Below, one piece after another: positions 1 to 8,568 of a stretch of DNA of 64,000 nt. Made by a program: the position numbers and the translations under genes. The DNA comes from Nocardioides mangrovi. GTDB lineage: Bacteria > Actinomycetota > Actinomycetes > Propionibacteriales > Nocardioidaceae. Numbering within the stretch: the stretch's first letter is position 1; each line of letters opens with the position of its first letter. The stretch is taken from contig NZ_JAIQZJ010000003.1 of NCBI RefSeq assembly GCF_020073815.1, positions 124,001-188,000 on the forward strand, given 5' to 3'. The notes under the pieces were generated by a model that saw only the letters and a program-made list of their open reading frames with translations, searched no databases and was not told where the DNA came from.

Positions 1-706
1 TGCGGGGGTCGACCGCGAGGCTGAGCACCCGGATCGCCTCGGCGACGCCGACGGCGAAGCGGTCGCGCACTGCGATCGCCTTCTCGTCGCCGGCCTGGGC
101 GGCCGCGAAGAGTGCCTGCGCCGGGGGGAGGTCGGTCGACGGCCATGCCGCCGCGATGGCCGACCCCGACGCGACGGTCTCCAGGCAGCCGCGCTGGCCG
201 CACTGGCAGTAGACGCCCATCGGGTCGACGGGCACGTGGCCGATCTCGCCGGCGGCGCCGTGGACACCGCGGCGCAGCCGGCCGTCGAGCACGAGGCCGG
301 CGGCCAGGCCGGTGCCGATGCTGAGGTAGACGAGGTCGTCCTCGCCGCTGAGCGCGGCGGCGCCGAGGCTGGCGACGTTGACGTCGTTCTCGACCACGAC
401 CTGCGCGCCGAGCCGGTCGCCGAGCAGGTCGCCGAGCGGCACCCAGTCGCCGTCGAGGCCGAGGTTGACCGCGTGCTTCACCGCGCCGCGCTCGACGTCG
501 ACGAGGCCGGGTACGCCGACGCCGACCGGGCCGGTCCACGGCTCGTCGACCGCGTCGCGCAGGGCGTCGACGACCTTCGCCGCGGTCCGCACGACGCCAT
601 CGGCGCCGGGCTCCGTGGGCTCGCGCACCTCGGCCTTGATCACGCCGTCGTCGGCGAGCACGAGCCCGAGGGTCTTGGTCGCGCCGATGTCCAGGCCGAG
701 CCTCAC
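1..706 (-). CDS. ROK family sugar kinase, 3' end outside window
   Basis: This is a cytoplasmic ATP-dependent hexose or amino-sugar kinase of the ROK family. About 235 residues are visible and the C-terminus lies outside the window. The N-terminus carries the phosphate loop LGLDIGATKT, a GEIGHVPVD segment follows near residue 150, and the ROK zinc motif CQCGQRGCLE near 165. I chose the GTG start because it overlaps the TGA of the upstream hexosaminidase gene (GTGA), which implies translational coupling. Its position after a sugar ABC transporter and a GH3 hexosaminidase suggests it phosphorylates the released monosaccharide, plausibly N-acetylglucosamine. Glucokinase activity cannot be excluded from sequence alone. 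Confidence 0.88.
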   Translation of the reverse strand, partial: MRLGLDIGATKTLGLVLADDGVIKAEVREPTEPGADGVVRTAAKVVDALRDAVDEPWTGPVGVGVPGLVDVERGAVKHAVNLGLDGDWVPLGDLLGDRLGAQVVVENDVNVASLGAAALSGEDDLVYLSIGTGLAAGLVLDGRLRRGVHGAAGEIGHVPVDPMGVYCQCGQRGCLETVASGSAIAAAWPSTDLPPAQALFAAAQAGDEKAIAVRDRFAVGVAEAIRVLSLAVDPR

Positions 707-2136
707 CGGTCCCACCCCGCCTTCCTCAAGAGCTCGGTCACGGCCGCGGCCCCCGGCCGAGAGTAGCCACGTGTACAGATCCGGGGCCCGGGTCCGTCGT
801 AGGGGCCGGGCCAGCCCCACTCGATGACGACCGGCGCGAGCCCGATGCTCACGAGTCGCGCCATGAGCTCGCCGATCTCGGGGCGCCGGTGCGCGTCGCG
901 CACCTGCACGATGACAGGGCCGACGCCAGCGGCACTGAACCCGCTTCCTGGTGTGACCGTGAAGTCGGGAGGCAACCCCCAGGGAACCTCGCCGACCGCG
1001 ATGTTGGCGGCGGTCGCGACACTGATGACGAACGCGCCCTTCAGATCGGGCAGCTCGCCCTCGATGGTGATCGCGGCCCGGGCGCCGGCGAGCTGCGCCT
1101 CGTCCAACTGGCGCAATTGCGCTGGTGGGGCAGTCGGATCGGCCATCTGGGCGTCGAAACGGCGCAATTGCGCGATTCGGTCGGCCGCAGACTCGAGCCG
1201 CTCGCGTGAGAGTCGCCCGTCGTGGACGGCAGCCACGATCGCGGCCTGGGTCTCGCGGACCAGGGACGCGGGCTTCTCGGGGCCGATGCAGAGCAGGTCG
1301 GCGCCGGCCGCGAGGGACAGCACCGCGGCCTCGGGGATCCCGCGGCCGGCCGAGGCGCCGGCCATGTCGAGGGCGTCGCTGACGATCACGCCGTCGTACC
1401 CGAGGCGCTCGCGCAGCAGGTCCAGGACCGGCGCGCTCAGCGTGCCGGGCAGCTCCGGATCGACGGCGGGTACGACGATGTGCGAGGTCATCACCGACGC
1501 GATCCCGACCTCGACGACCGCCGCGAACGGCACCAGCTCTCGGGCCGCGAGCGTCTCGAGCGGGGCGTCGATGGTGGGCAGCGCGAGGTGGCTGTCCTCG
1601 GCGGTGTCGCCGTGGCCCGGGAAGTGCTTGGCGCACGCGGCGACGCCGGCCTCCTGCAGCCCCATCGTCCAGGCGGCGACGTGGGCCGCGGCCAGGTCGG
1701 GGTCGGAGCCGAAGCTGCGGGTGCCGATCACCGGGTTGTCGGGGTTGGTGTTGACGTCGGCGACGGGGCCGAGGTCGAGGTTGATGCCGGTCGCGACCAG
1801 CTCGGCGCCGATCGCGCGGCCGGTGGCGCGGGTCAGCTCCAGGTCGTTCGCGGCACCGAGCGCGGCCGGGCCCAGCACCGGGCTCCCGTCGACGGCGTGC
1901 AGCCGGGTGACGTCGCCGCCCTCCTCGTCGACCGCGATCACGGCACGCGGGTTGGCCGCGCGGATCGCGGCGCTGAGCGCGGCGACGGCCTCCGGCCCGT
2001 CGGCGGTGTTGGAGCCGAAGTAGCAGACGCCGCCGAGGCCCTCACGCAACAGCTCGTCGTACTCCGCCGGCAGCGCGGAGCCCGCGAAGGCCGGCAGCTG
2101 CACCTGGAGCGCGAGCTTCTCGAGGGAGGTCGTCAT
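703..2136 (-). CDS. nagZ: cytoplasmic GH3 beta-N-acetylhexosaminidase (NagZ-type)
   Basis: The 477-residue protein is a glycoside hydrolase family 3 enzyme with no signal peptide, so it should act on imported sugars. The NagZ hallmark KHFPGHGDT lies at residues 170-178, with the Asp177/His183 acid-base dyad on the following loop. The nucleophile Asp254 is in GVIVSDALD. A C-terminal extension after about residue 330 resembles the second domain of two-domain actinobacterial GH3 proteins. Its start overlaps the permease stop (ATGA) and its stop overlaps the ROK kinase start. Known NagZ enzymes release N-acetylglucosamine from chitobiose or muropeptide fragments; which one applies here is inferred from the adjacent transporter only. 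Confidence 0.88.
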   Translation of the reverse strand: MTTSLEKLALQVQLPAFAGSALPAEYDELLREGLGGVCYFGSNTADGPEAVAALSAAIRAANPRAVIAVDEEGGDVTRLHAVDGSPVLGPAALGAANDLELTRATGRAIGAELVATGINLDLGPVADVNTNPDNPVIGTRSFGSDPDLAAAHVAAWTMGLQEAGVAACAKHFPGHGDTAEDSHLALPTIDAPLETLAARELVPFAAVVEVGIASVMTSHIVVPAVDPELPGTLSAPVLDLLRERLGYDGVIVSDALDMAGASAGRGIPEAAVLSLAAGADLLCIGPEKPASLVRETQAAIVAAVHDGRLSRERLESAADRIAQLRRFDAQMADPTAPPAQLRQLDEAQLAGARAAITIEGELPDLKGAFVISVATAANIAVGEVPWGLPPDFTVTPGSGFSAAGVGPVIVQVRDAHRRPEIGELMARLVSIGLAPVVIEWGWPGPYDGPGPRICTRGYSRPGAAAVTELLRKAGWDR

Positions 2137-2972
2137 CCCTTCACCGCCCCGGAGGTCAGGCCCGAGACCATGCGGCCCTGGACGATGAGGAAGAAGACGA
2201 TCACCGGGATCGCGATCAGCGTCGAGCCGGCCATGATGCCGCCCCAGTCGGTGCCGCGGTTGACGTCGGTGAAGGTGGTCAGCCAGAGCGGCAGGGTCCG
2301 GTGGTCCTCGCGGGTCATCACGACGAGGGCGAGGGTGAACTCGTTCCAGGCCTGGATGAAGCCGAAGACACCGGTCGCCACGAGGCCGGGCGCGAGGAGC
2401 GGGAAGGTGACCCGGAAGAACGCCTGCACGCGGGAGCAGCCGTCGATCATCGCGGCCTCCTCCAGCTCGTAGGGGACGCCGGTGACGAAGCCGCGCAGCG
2501 TCCAGATCGTGAAGGGCAGCACCTGCGCGACGTAGACCAGGCTGAGGCCGATGACCGTGTTGAGCAGGTCCATCGCCTCGAGCATCTTGTACTGGGAGAT
2601 GAAGAGTCCCTCGACGGGGATCATCTGGATGACCAGCAGCACGACGATGAAGGACATCCGGCCGCGGAAGCGGAAGCGGGACACGGCGACCGACGCGACG
2701 AACGCGAAGAGCAGCGCCACGAAGACGGTCAGCAGCGTGACCATCAGGCTCATCTTCAGCGCGTTGACGAACTGGTCGGTCTCGAAGACGGTCCGGTAGT
2801 TGTCGAGGCTGCCGCCGAACGGCACCCAGGTCGGGACCGGGTTGCGGATCTCGTTGCGGGCCAGGAAGGAGCTGTTGACCATCCAGTAGACCGGGAAGAC
2901 CGCGACCAGGAAGGCCAGGACCCCCAGGACGTTGGCGGTGACCCGCAACGAGCGGCGCGCGGGGCGGGGCAT
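2133..2972 (-). CDS. sugar ABC transporter permease (MalG-type)
   Basis: This 279-residue inner-membrane permease has about six hydrophobic segments and the EAA loop signature (EEAAMIDGCSRVQAF) near residue 170, which contacts the ATPase. It pairs with the MalF-type permease located 4 nt upstream, forming the channel of a CUT1 carbohydrate importer. No ATPase is encoded nearby. CUT1 systems in actinobacteria commonly share a single MsiK-type ATPase encoded elsewhere, so that is the likely partner. The stop overlaps the GH3 start. Confidence 0.93.
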   Translation of the reverse strand: MPRPARRSLRVTANVLGVLAFLVAVFPVYWMVNSSFLARNEIRNPVPTWVPFGGSLDNYRTVFETDQFVNALKMSLMVTLLTVFVALLFAFVASVAVSRFRFRGRMSFIVVLLVIQMIPVEGLFISQYKMLEAMDLLNTVIGLSLVYVAQVLPFTIWTLRGFVTGVPYELEEAAMIDGCSRVQAFFRVTFPLLAPGLVATGVFGFIQAWNEFTLALVVMTREDHRTLPLWLTTFTDVNRGTDWGGIMAGSTLIAIPVIVFFLIVQGRMVSGLTSGAVKG

Positions 2973-2976
2973 GTCG

Positions 2977-3885
2977 TCAGGCCTCCCCTTCTTGCTTGAG
3001 CATGGCGCGGACGTACGGCGAGGTCAGCACGACGGTCAGCACGAGCATGAACATCGCGACCGCGGCGGCCATCCCGAACTCACCGCCGCCGATGCCGAGC
3101 CGGTAGATGTAGGTACCGAGCAGGTTCGTGTCGTGGGTGCTGCCGCCGGCCTTCTGCAGGATGTAGATCTGGCTGAAGACGCGCAGGTCCCAGATGATCT
3201 GCAGCAGCCCGACCACGAGCAGCACCGGGCGGACGCTCGGCAGGATGATGTGGCGCAGCCGCGACCACGCGCTCGCGCCGTCGATCTCGGCGGCCTCGAG
3301 CAGGTCCTCGGGCACCTGGGTGAGCGCGGCGTACACGGTGAACGCGACGAACGGGACGCTCATCCACACCACGATCACGGTCGCGACGAAGAAGAAGGAG
3401 AGCGGTCGCAGCAGCCAGGAGTGGCCCTCGAAGTCGAAGCCCATCTGCGTGAGCAGGTAGTTGATGACGCCGTACTGGGTGTCGAAGAGCCACTCCCACA
3501 CGGTCAGCGACGCGACGACCGGCATCGCCCACGCGAGCAGGAGGCCGGTCTGCAGCAGGATCCGGACCGACCTGGCCATGTGCCGCATCAGCAGCGCGAG
3601 GCCGACCCCGACCGCCATCGTGGCGACGGCGTTGACGAGGCAGAAGACCAGGGACCGGAGGGTGACCCGCCACAGGTACGGGTCGGTGACCAGCTCCCGG
3701 TAGTTGTCGAGGCCGATCCACTCCGGCGGCCGGCCGAACTGCTGGGCCAGGCCGAAGTCCTGGAAGGAGAGGACCACCTGCCGCAGGAGCGGGTAGCCGA
3801 GCGCCACGAGCAGCGCGGCGATCGCGGGGACCAGCAGCACGTACGGCAGCGCCGTACGACGCGGGCGGGGTGCGGTGTCGCTCAC
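2977..3885 (-). CDS. sugar ABC transporter permease (MalF-type)
   Basis: The 302-residue protein is a CUT1 importer permease with a hydrophobic N-terminal segment (residues 15-35) and five further membrane spans. The EAA motif LLEAAEIDGASAWSRL sits in the C-terminal half. The GTG start is supported by a strong ribosome site (GGAAGGAGG) about 6 nt upstream. It lies downstream of the binding-protein gene across a 93-bp gap containing a strong stem-loop, an arrangement that usually lowers permease expression relative to the binding protein. Confidence 0.93.
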   Translation of the reverse strand: MSDTAPRPRRTALPYVLLVPAIAALLVALGYPLLRQVVLSFQDFGLAQQFGRPPEWIGLDNYRELVTDPYLWRVTLRSLVFCLVNAVATMAVGVGLALLMRHMARSVRILLQTGLLLAWAMPVVASLTVWEWLFDTQYGVINYLLTQMGFDFEGHSWLLRPLSFFFVATVIVVWMSVPFVAFTVYAALTQVPEDLLEAAEIDGASAWSRLRHIILPSVRPVLLVVGLLQIIWDLRVFSQIYILQKAGGSTHDTNLLGTYIYRLGIGGGEFGMAAAVAMFMLVLTVVLTSPYVRAMLKQEGEA

Positions 3886-3920
3886 CGGCTCCTCCTTCCT
3901 TCAGGCAGTTTCGGGCATGG

Positions 3921-3957
3921 CACGGCCGGGGCGGCGGATCGCACCGCCCCGGCCGTG
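3921..3957 (-). terminator. intercistronic stem-loop between binding protein and permeases
   Basis: A perfect 14-bp stem (CACGGCCGGGGCGG and its complement) closes a 9-nt loop. No U-tract follows in the transcribed direction, so it looks like a stabilising or partially terminating hairpin rather than a full terminator. It fits the need for much more binding protein than permease. Confidence 0.7.
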
Positions 3958-3978
3958 GTGTCGTGCAGTCGAGCCGGA

Positions 3979-5274
3979 TCAGCCGTTGAGCTGGCTGTCC
4001 ATCTGCTCGTCGGCCTTGGCCGCGAGCTCGCTCACGTCGCCGCCCTGGGCGATCGCGCTGAAGAGGTCCTCCAGGACCCGCGAGCCCTCGACGTTGGCCC
4101 AGCCCGGCGCGGCCGGGGTGAGCTTGGCGTTGGACGCGGCGGCGATGGTGGCCTGGGCGTACTCGTCGTCACCGAGGAGCGAGGCGAGGGAGTTCTTGGC
4201 CGGGGTGAGGCCGTTCTGCGCCAGGATCGTCTGGTAGTCGTCGCTCAGCATCAGGGCGACCGCCTTCTGGGCCAGCTCCTGGTGCTGGGACTTCGACGCG
4301 ATGGCGATGTCGGAGCCGCCGAGGAGCACCGGCGCGGGGCTGCCGTCGGAGCCGGGCATCGCGAAGACGCCGATCTGCTTGCCGAGGGTGTCGGGGCAGC
4401 CGGACTTCGGGTCGTTGATCAGGCCGGTGACCCAGCCCGGGGTCGACATCATGCCGACCTCACCGGCGCACCACGGCGTCCACGGGTCGGCCTCGTTGCC
4501 GTCCTTGGGCGCACCCGAGGCCTCGGTGAAGAGCTTCTGCGCGGTCTCGAGACCGGCGATCGACTCGTCGGACTCCAGGGAGCCGCTCCACTCGCCGCCG
4601 TCGTCGGTGGCGAGGTCGCCGCCGGCGTCCCAGATGAACGCGGCGCCGTTGCGCCAGTCCTGACCGGGGAACCAGAAGCCGGAGAAGTTGGCCGGCTTCG
4701 GGTTGGCCTGCTTGAGCTTGATGGCGTCGTCGACGAACTCGTCCATGGTGGTCGGGACGGCGTCGATGCCGGCGGCCTTGAAGAGGTCCTTGCGGTAGAA
4801 GATGTACTTCGAGCCGGCGTAGTAGGGCACGGCGTACGTCTTGCCGTCGACGGTGGCGCCGTCCACGAAGCCCTGGAGGAGGTCGTCGCCGCCGAGGTCG
4901 CCGAGCTGGTCGGTCATGTCGGAGAACGCCCCGGCACCGGTGAACGTCGGGGCCTGGGTGTTGCCGATCTCGACCACGTCGGGGGTCTCGGACTCGCTGG
5001 AGAGGGCGGTCGTCAGCTTCTCGACGAGGCCGTCCCACTCCTGCTGCTCGATGGTCAGCGTGGAGCCCGGGTTCTGCTCCTCGAAGGTCTTCTTCAGCCA
5101 GTCCCGCGCGTCCTGCGGGGTGTCCGTGCCGTTGAGCCAGACCCGGATGTCGGCGGCCTGGGGGGTGCTGTCACCGGACGAGCCGTTGTCGCCGTCGCTG
5201 CTGTCGCTGCCGCACGCACTCAGCGCGGTCAGGGCCAGGGCCGCCAGCGCGGCCCCCGCCAGGGTCTTCTTCAT
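3979..5274 (-). CDS. ABC transporter sugar-binding lipoprotein (family 1)
   Basis: The 431-residue extracellular solute-binding protein begins with a lysine-containing signal peptide and lipobox ALSAC, so it is membrane-anchored by lipid at the Cys near residue 21. A Ser/Asp/Gly-rich linker follows, then a family-1 periplasmic-binding fold typical of disaccharide and oligosaccharide binders. I prefer the ATG (MKKTLAG) over a GTG two codons earlier because of the classical signal-peptide start and a GAGAGAGG site upstream. It is the first structural gene of the amino-sugar operon, and its ligand is probably a GlcNAc-containing disaccharide, by context only. Confidence 0.9.
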   Translation of the reverse strand: MKKTLAGAALAALALTALSACGSDSSDGDNGSSGDSTPQAADIRVWLNGTDTPQDARDWLKKTFEEQNPGSTLTIEQQEWDGLVEKLTTALSSESETPDVVEIGNTQAPTFTGAGAFSDMTDQLGDLGGDDLLQGFVDGATVDGKTYAVPYYAGSKYIFYRKDLFKAAGIDAVPTTMDEFVDDAIKLKQANPKPANFSGFWFPGQDWRNGAAFIWDAGGDLATDDGGEWSGSLESDESIAGLETAQKLFTEASGAPKDGNEADPWTPWCAGEVGMMSTPGWVTGLINDPKSGCPDTLGKQIGVFAMPGSDGSPAPVLLGGSDIAIASKSQHQELAQKAVALMLSDDYQTILAQNGLTPAKNSLASLLGDDEYAQATIAAASNAKLTPAAPGWANVEGSRVLEDLFSAIAQGGDVSELAAKADEQMDSQLNG

Positions 5275-5375
5275 GCGCACCGCAGTGTTCCTCTCTCACG
5301 GACTTCTCTGGTGGTGATGGGTGGTGATGTGGGTGGTGGTTCCGAGACGTGGTGGGACGGTGGTGGACGGGTGGG

Positions 5376-6503
5376 TCAGGAGACGCCGAGCTGACCGGCG
5401 AGGACCAGGACGGCGGCGCCCACGAGGACCACGTCCTCGCCGAGCTTCGACGTCCGCACGACGAGGCCGTCGGAGCTGACGGGCATGGTCCGCTCGCGGA
5501 TGGTCCGCTCGGCGGCCTCGCGCAGCGGGCCGTCCAGCAGCTCTGCCGGGCCACTCAGGACCAGCTCGTGCAGGTTGAGGGTGCCGACGACCGGCGCGAG
5601 CGCGGCGCCGAGCAGCTCGCCGGTGGAGGTGAGCACCCCGGCGCTGTCGTGCTGCTCGAGCCGGCGGCGCAGGTGGGGTACGGCGAGGATCGTCTCCAGG
5701 CAGCCGGTGCGCGAGCAGGCGCAGCGCTCGCCGTCGGGGTCGACGACGACGTGGCCGATCTCGCCCGCGGCGCCGAGGTGACCGTGGAGGAGGGCGCCCT
5801 CGAGGACGAGGCCCGCACCGACACCGGTGCCGACCCGGAGCAGCATCAGGCCGCCGTCGCCGCTCTCGCCGAACGTGTGCTCGCCGAGCACGGCGGTGTT
5901 GGCGTCGTTCGCGACGAAGACGGGGAGCCCGAGGTCGTCGGCGAGCGAGGTGGCGAGCGGGGTCTCGGACCACTCCAGGTTGGGGGCGTCGATGACCGTG
6001 CCGGCGGCGTCGACGACGCCGGGGCTGCCGACGCCGACGCCGAGGACGGGGCGGTCGGTCATCGCGATGAGCTCGGTGGCGAGGCGGTGGACCAGAGCGA
6101 CGGCGGCGGCACCGCGGGCGCCGGCGATCTCGACCTCGTGTCGGGCCTGCACCTCGCCGGCGAGGTTGATGACGGCGCCGGTCATCCGGTCGGTCGCGGA
6201 GAGGTCGATGCCGATGATGTGCGTCGCGTCGGCCGCGAGGCCGACCAGCGTCGGCGGCTTGCCGACCCGGCTCTCGGCCGGCGCGCCCAGCTCCTCGACC
6301 AGCCCGTCGGCGACCAGCTCGGCCATCAGGTCGGAGACGGTCACGCGGGTCAGGCCCGTCGTCCGGGCGAGGTCGGCGCGGCTCGCGGGGCCCTCGCGGA
6401 AGAGCTGCTGGAGCAGCAGCGACCGGTGGTGGCGGCGGGTGTCCTCCTGGAGGAGCTTGCCGCGGGGCCGGAGCGGGCGGCCCACCGGAGAGGTCTGCGT
6501 CAC
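5376..6503 (-). CDS. ROK family transcriptional regulator
   Basis: The 375-residue protein combines an N-terminal winged helix-turn-helix (about residues 25-85, SRADLARTTGLTRVTVSDL) with a ROK sugar-sensing domain that keeps the Cys motif CACSRTGCLE. Such proteins (NagC/XylR/Rok7B7 class) are sugar-responsive regulators, usually repressors. It lies just upstream of, and on the same strand as, the binding-protein operon, so local control is likely. No convincing Shine-Dalgarno sequence precedes the start; leaderless translation is possible. An inverted CACTT...AAGTG pair at 6520-6543 is a weak operator candidate. Confidence 0.9.
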   Translation of the reverse strand: MTQTSPVGRPLRPRGKLLQEDTRRHHRSLLLQQLFREGPASRADLARTTGLTRVTVSDLMAELVADGLVEELGAPAESRVGKPPTLVGLAADATHIIGIDLSATDRMTGAVINLAGEVQARHEVEIAGARGAAAVALVHRLATELIAMTDRPVLGVGVGSPGVVDAAGTVIDAPNLEWSETPLATSLADDLGLPVFVANDANTAVLGEHTFGESGDGGLMLLRVGTGVGAGLVLEGALLHGHLGAAGEIGHVVVDPDGERCACSRTGCLETILAVPHLRRRLEQHDSAGVLTSTGELLGAALAPVVGTLNLHELVLSGPAELLDGPLREAAERTIRERTMPVSSDGLVVRTSKLGEDVVLVGAAVLVLAGQLGVS

Positions 6504-6549
6504 GTTTGTTAGTTCAGCGCACTTACATATTCCTCGTCAAGTGTTTCGC

Positions 6550-6579
6550 CGAGATTCACCGGGTACCCGGTGGATCTCG
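6550..6579. terminator. palindromic hairpin upstream of the ROK regulator
   Basis: The arms CGAGATTCACCGG and CCGGTGGATCTCG pair around a GTAC loop with one G/A difference, which is a wobble pair on one strand. It sits in the 128-bp gap between the CDF gene's stop and the ROK regulator start. It could terminate the minus-strand CDF transcript. Confidence 0.6.
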
Positions 6580-6631
6580 CGCTGCCGGGACGAACCTTTG
6601 CCGGGGAGGCGTGAGCTCCGTCGGGGAACCC

Positions 6632-7600
6632 CTACGGCGTGAGCGCCGGCCGGTCGGGGAGGGCCAACGTGAGCACGGCGTCCTCGACCAGGGGGTGGTG
6701 CTCGATGTCCTCCTCCACCGCTCGCAGGCGGACGGCGAGGTGGTCCTCGGTGTCGTCGCCGACCAGGTCGACCGCCGCCACGACGAAGAGCCGCTGCGGG
6801 CCGACGAACTCCAGGTGCAGGTAGGTCAGCCGTTCGATCTGGGGGTGCTCGAGCAGCCGGGCGATGACGACCGAGCGGGTGCCGTCGGTCGGCGACTCGC
6901 CCAGGAGGTAGTCCATGTTGCGGCGGATCAGGAAGACCGCGACGAAGCCGAGCAGAACGCCGATCGCGATCGAGCCGAGCGCGTCGAAGCGCGGGTCGCC
7001 CGTGAGCTGGTGCAGGCCGATGCCCGCGGCGGCGATGAGGATGCCGAGCAGGGCCGAGAAGTCCTCGAGGAAGACCGCGCGGAGGGTCGGGTTGGAGGTG
7101 CGGTCGACGTAGCGCAGGGGGTGCATGCCGAATCGCTGCGAGGCACCGTGCACCTGCCGGCTGGCCTGCACGAAGGAGGTTCCCTCCAGCACGAAGGCGA
7201 TGGCCAGGACCACGTAGTTGACGGTGAAGCTCGTCTCCTCGGTCTCGGCGGTCAGCTCGGTCAGCCCGTGCCACACCGACACGACCGCACCCGCGCTGAA
7301 GAGACCGAACGCCGCGATCATCGACCAGGCGTACGTCGCGCGGCCGTACCCGCGCGGGTGCTCCTCGTCGCGGGGGCGGCTGCCCTTGCGCTCGGCGAGC
7401 AGCAGGAAGACCTCGTTGCCCGTGTCCGCCCACGAGTGGGCCGCCTCGGCGACCATGGCCGCCGAACCGGTCAGCGCCGCCGCGACCGACTTGGCGATCG
7501 CCAGCAGCCCGTTCGCCACGAGCGCGATCACCACCGTCAGGAGCGACTCCGAACCGGTCTCGTCGGCGGCCTCCTCGGCCGGTGCGTCTCTGGTCACCAT
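6632..7600 (-). CDS. cation diffusion facilitator (CDF) family transporter
   Basis: This 322-residue membrane protein has the CDF layout: hydrophobic spans in the first ~210 residues (with AHSWADTGNE containing the metal-site H and D) and a cytoplasmic C-terminal domain. CDF proteins export divalent metals such as Zn, Co, Fe or Mn by proton antiport. The metal cannot be assigned from sequence. It is more distant from the second CDF gene at 36378-37304 than two recent paralogues would be. The gene stands alone, divergent from the SGNH lipoprotein. Confidence 0.88.
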   Translation of the reverse strand: MVTRDAPAEEAADETGSESLLTVVIALVANGLLAIAKSVAAALTGSAAMVAEAAHSWADTGNEVFLLLAERKGSRPRDEEHPRGYGRATYAWSMIAAFGLFSAGAVVSVWHGLTELTAETEETSFTVNYVVLAIAFVLEGTSFVQASRQVHGASQRFGMHPLRYVDRTSNPTLRAVFLEDFSALLGILIAAAGIGLHQLTGDPRFDALGSIAIGVLLGFVAVFLIRRNMDYLLGESPTDGTRSVVIARLLEHPQIERLTYLHLEFVGPQRLFVVAAVDLVGDDTEDHLAVRLRAVEEDIEHHPLVEDAVLTLALPDRPALTP

Positions 7601-7639
7601 GTCTCCTTCGTACCCACTTCGACACGTACGGTCGACCCC

Positions 7640-8539
7640 ATGCGCCGACTCGTACCCGCCCTGCTGCTGGTGGCCGCAGCCCTCGCCGGGTGCAGCGACG
7701 AGGCCTCACCGGCACCGGCGCCCGCACCCGCCGAGACCACCGGCTCCCCGACCGGCGCGCCGACGCAGTACGACCAGTACGTCGCGATCGGCGACTCCTA
7801 CACGGCCGCGCCGCTGGTGCCGCCGACCGACGCCACCACCATCTGCCTGCGGTCGGAGCGCAACTACCCCGCGCTGCTGGCCGCGGCGATGCCGGGCACC
7901 GAGCTGACCGACGTCAGCTGCAGCGGCGCCCGGACCCGCAACGTGATCGAGCCGCAGACCGGCGCCACGGGATCGGTCCCGCCGCAGCTCGAGGCGGTCA
8001 CGGCCCGCACCGACCTGGTCACCATCGGGCTCGGCGGCAACGACGACTCCCTCTTCGCCGGGACGCTCGGCCGCTGCATGAAGCTCGGCGGCACCGACCC
8101 CGACGGCTCCCCCTGCACCGACCACTACCGCGGCACCTCGACGGTCCGGGACGCCCTGGTCGACATCCGCGGCAACGTGGCGGCCGTCGTCGCGGCCGTG
8201 CACGCGAAGGCGCCGGACGCGCGGATCGTCGTGGTCGGCTACCCGCAGATCATCCCGGCGTCCGGCAGCTGCGACGACCTGCCGCTGGCCACCGGCGACT
8301 ACGACCTGGCCCGGCGCATCAACCACGGCCTGGCGAGCGCGGTCGGCGCCGGCGCGCAGCTGGCAGGGGTGGAGTTCCTCGATCTGTGGACCCCGAGCGA
8401 GGACCACGACATCTGCGCCGAGGAGCCCTGGATCAACGGCCGGGTCACCTCGGCCCAGGTCGCGCTGGCCTACCACCCGATGGCGATCGAGCAGCAGGAG
8501 GTCGCCCGCCTGCTGATGCACCTGCTCGCCTCCGACTGA
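7640..8539 (+). CDS. secreted SGNH/GDSL hydrolase lipoprotein
   Basis: The 299-residue protein has a signal peptide ending in lipobox LAGC (Cys18) and a Pro/Ala/Thr linker. The SGNH blocks follow: block I AIGDSYT with nucleophile Ser53, the Gly-containing SGARTRN, block III GGND, and a C-terminal YHP histidine. This matches the actinobacterial SGNH esterase/lipase group (Rv0518-like or Streptomyces lipase-like). Likely role is an extracellular carboxylesterase, substrate unknown. The ATG lies 39 nt from the divergent CDF start. Confidence 0.9.
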   Translation: MRRLVPALLLVAAALAGCSDEASPAPAPAPAETTGSPTGAPTQYDQYVAIGDSYTAAPLVPPTDATTICLRSERNYPALLAAAMPGTELTDVSCSGARTRNVIEPQTGATGSVPPQLEAVTARTDLVTIGLGGNDDSLFAGTLGRCMKLGGTDPDGSPCTDHYRGTSTVRDALVDIRGNVAAVVAAVHAKAPDARIVVVGYPQIIPASGSCDDLPLATGDYDLARRINHGLASAVGAGAQLAGVEFLDLWTPSEDHDICAEEPWINGRVTSAQVALAYHPMAIEQQEVARLLMHLLASD

Positions 8540-8568
8540 TCGGCCCCGAGTTGCTGCATGCTGGCGCC

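Noticed and set aside
2932-5394. 820-codon plus-strand frame opposite the ABC transporter genes
   Set aside because: Shadow of permease and binding-protein genes; no domain.
6520-6543. CACTT...AAGTG inverted pair as ROK operator
   Set aside because: Arms are only five bases and widely spaced; kept as a remark, not a feature.
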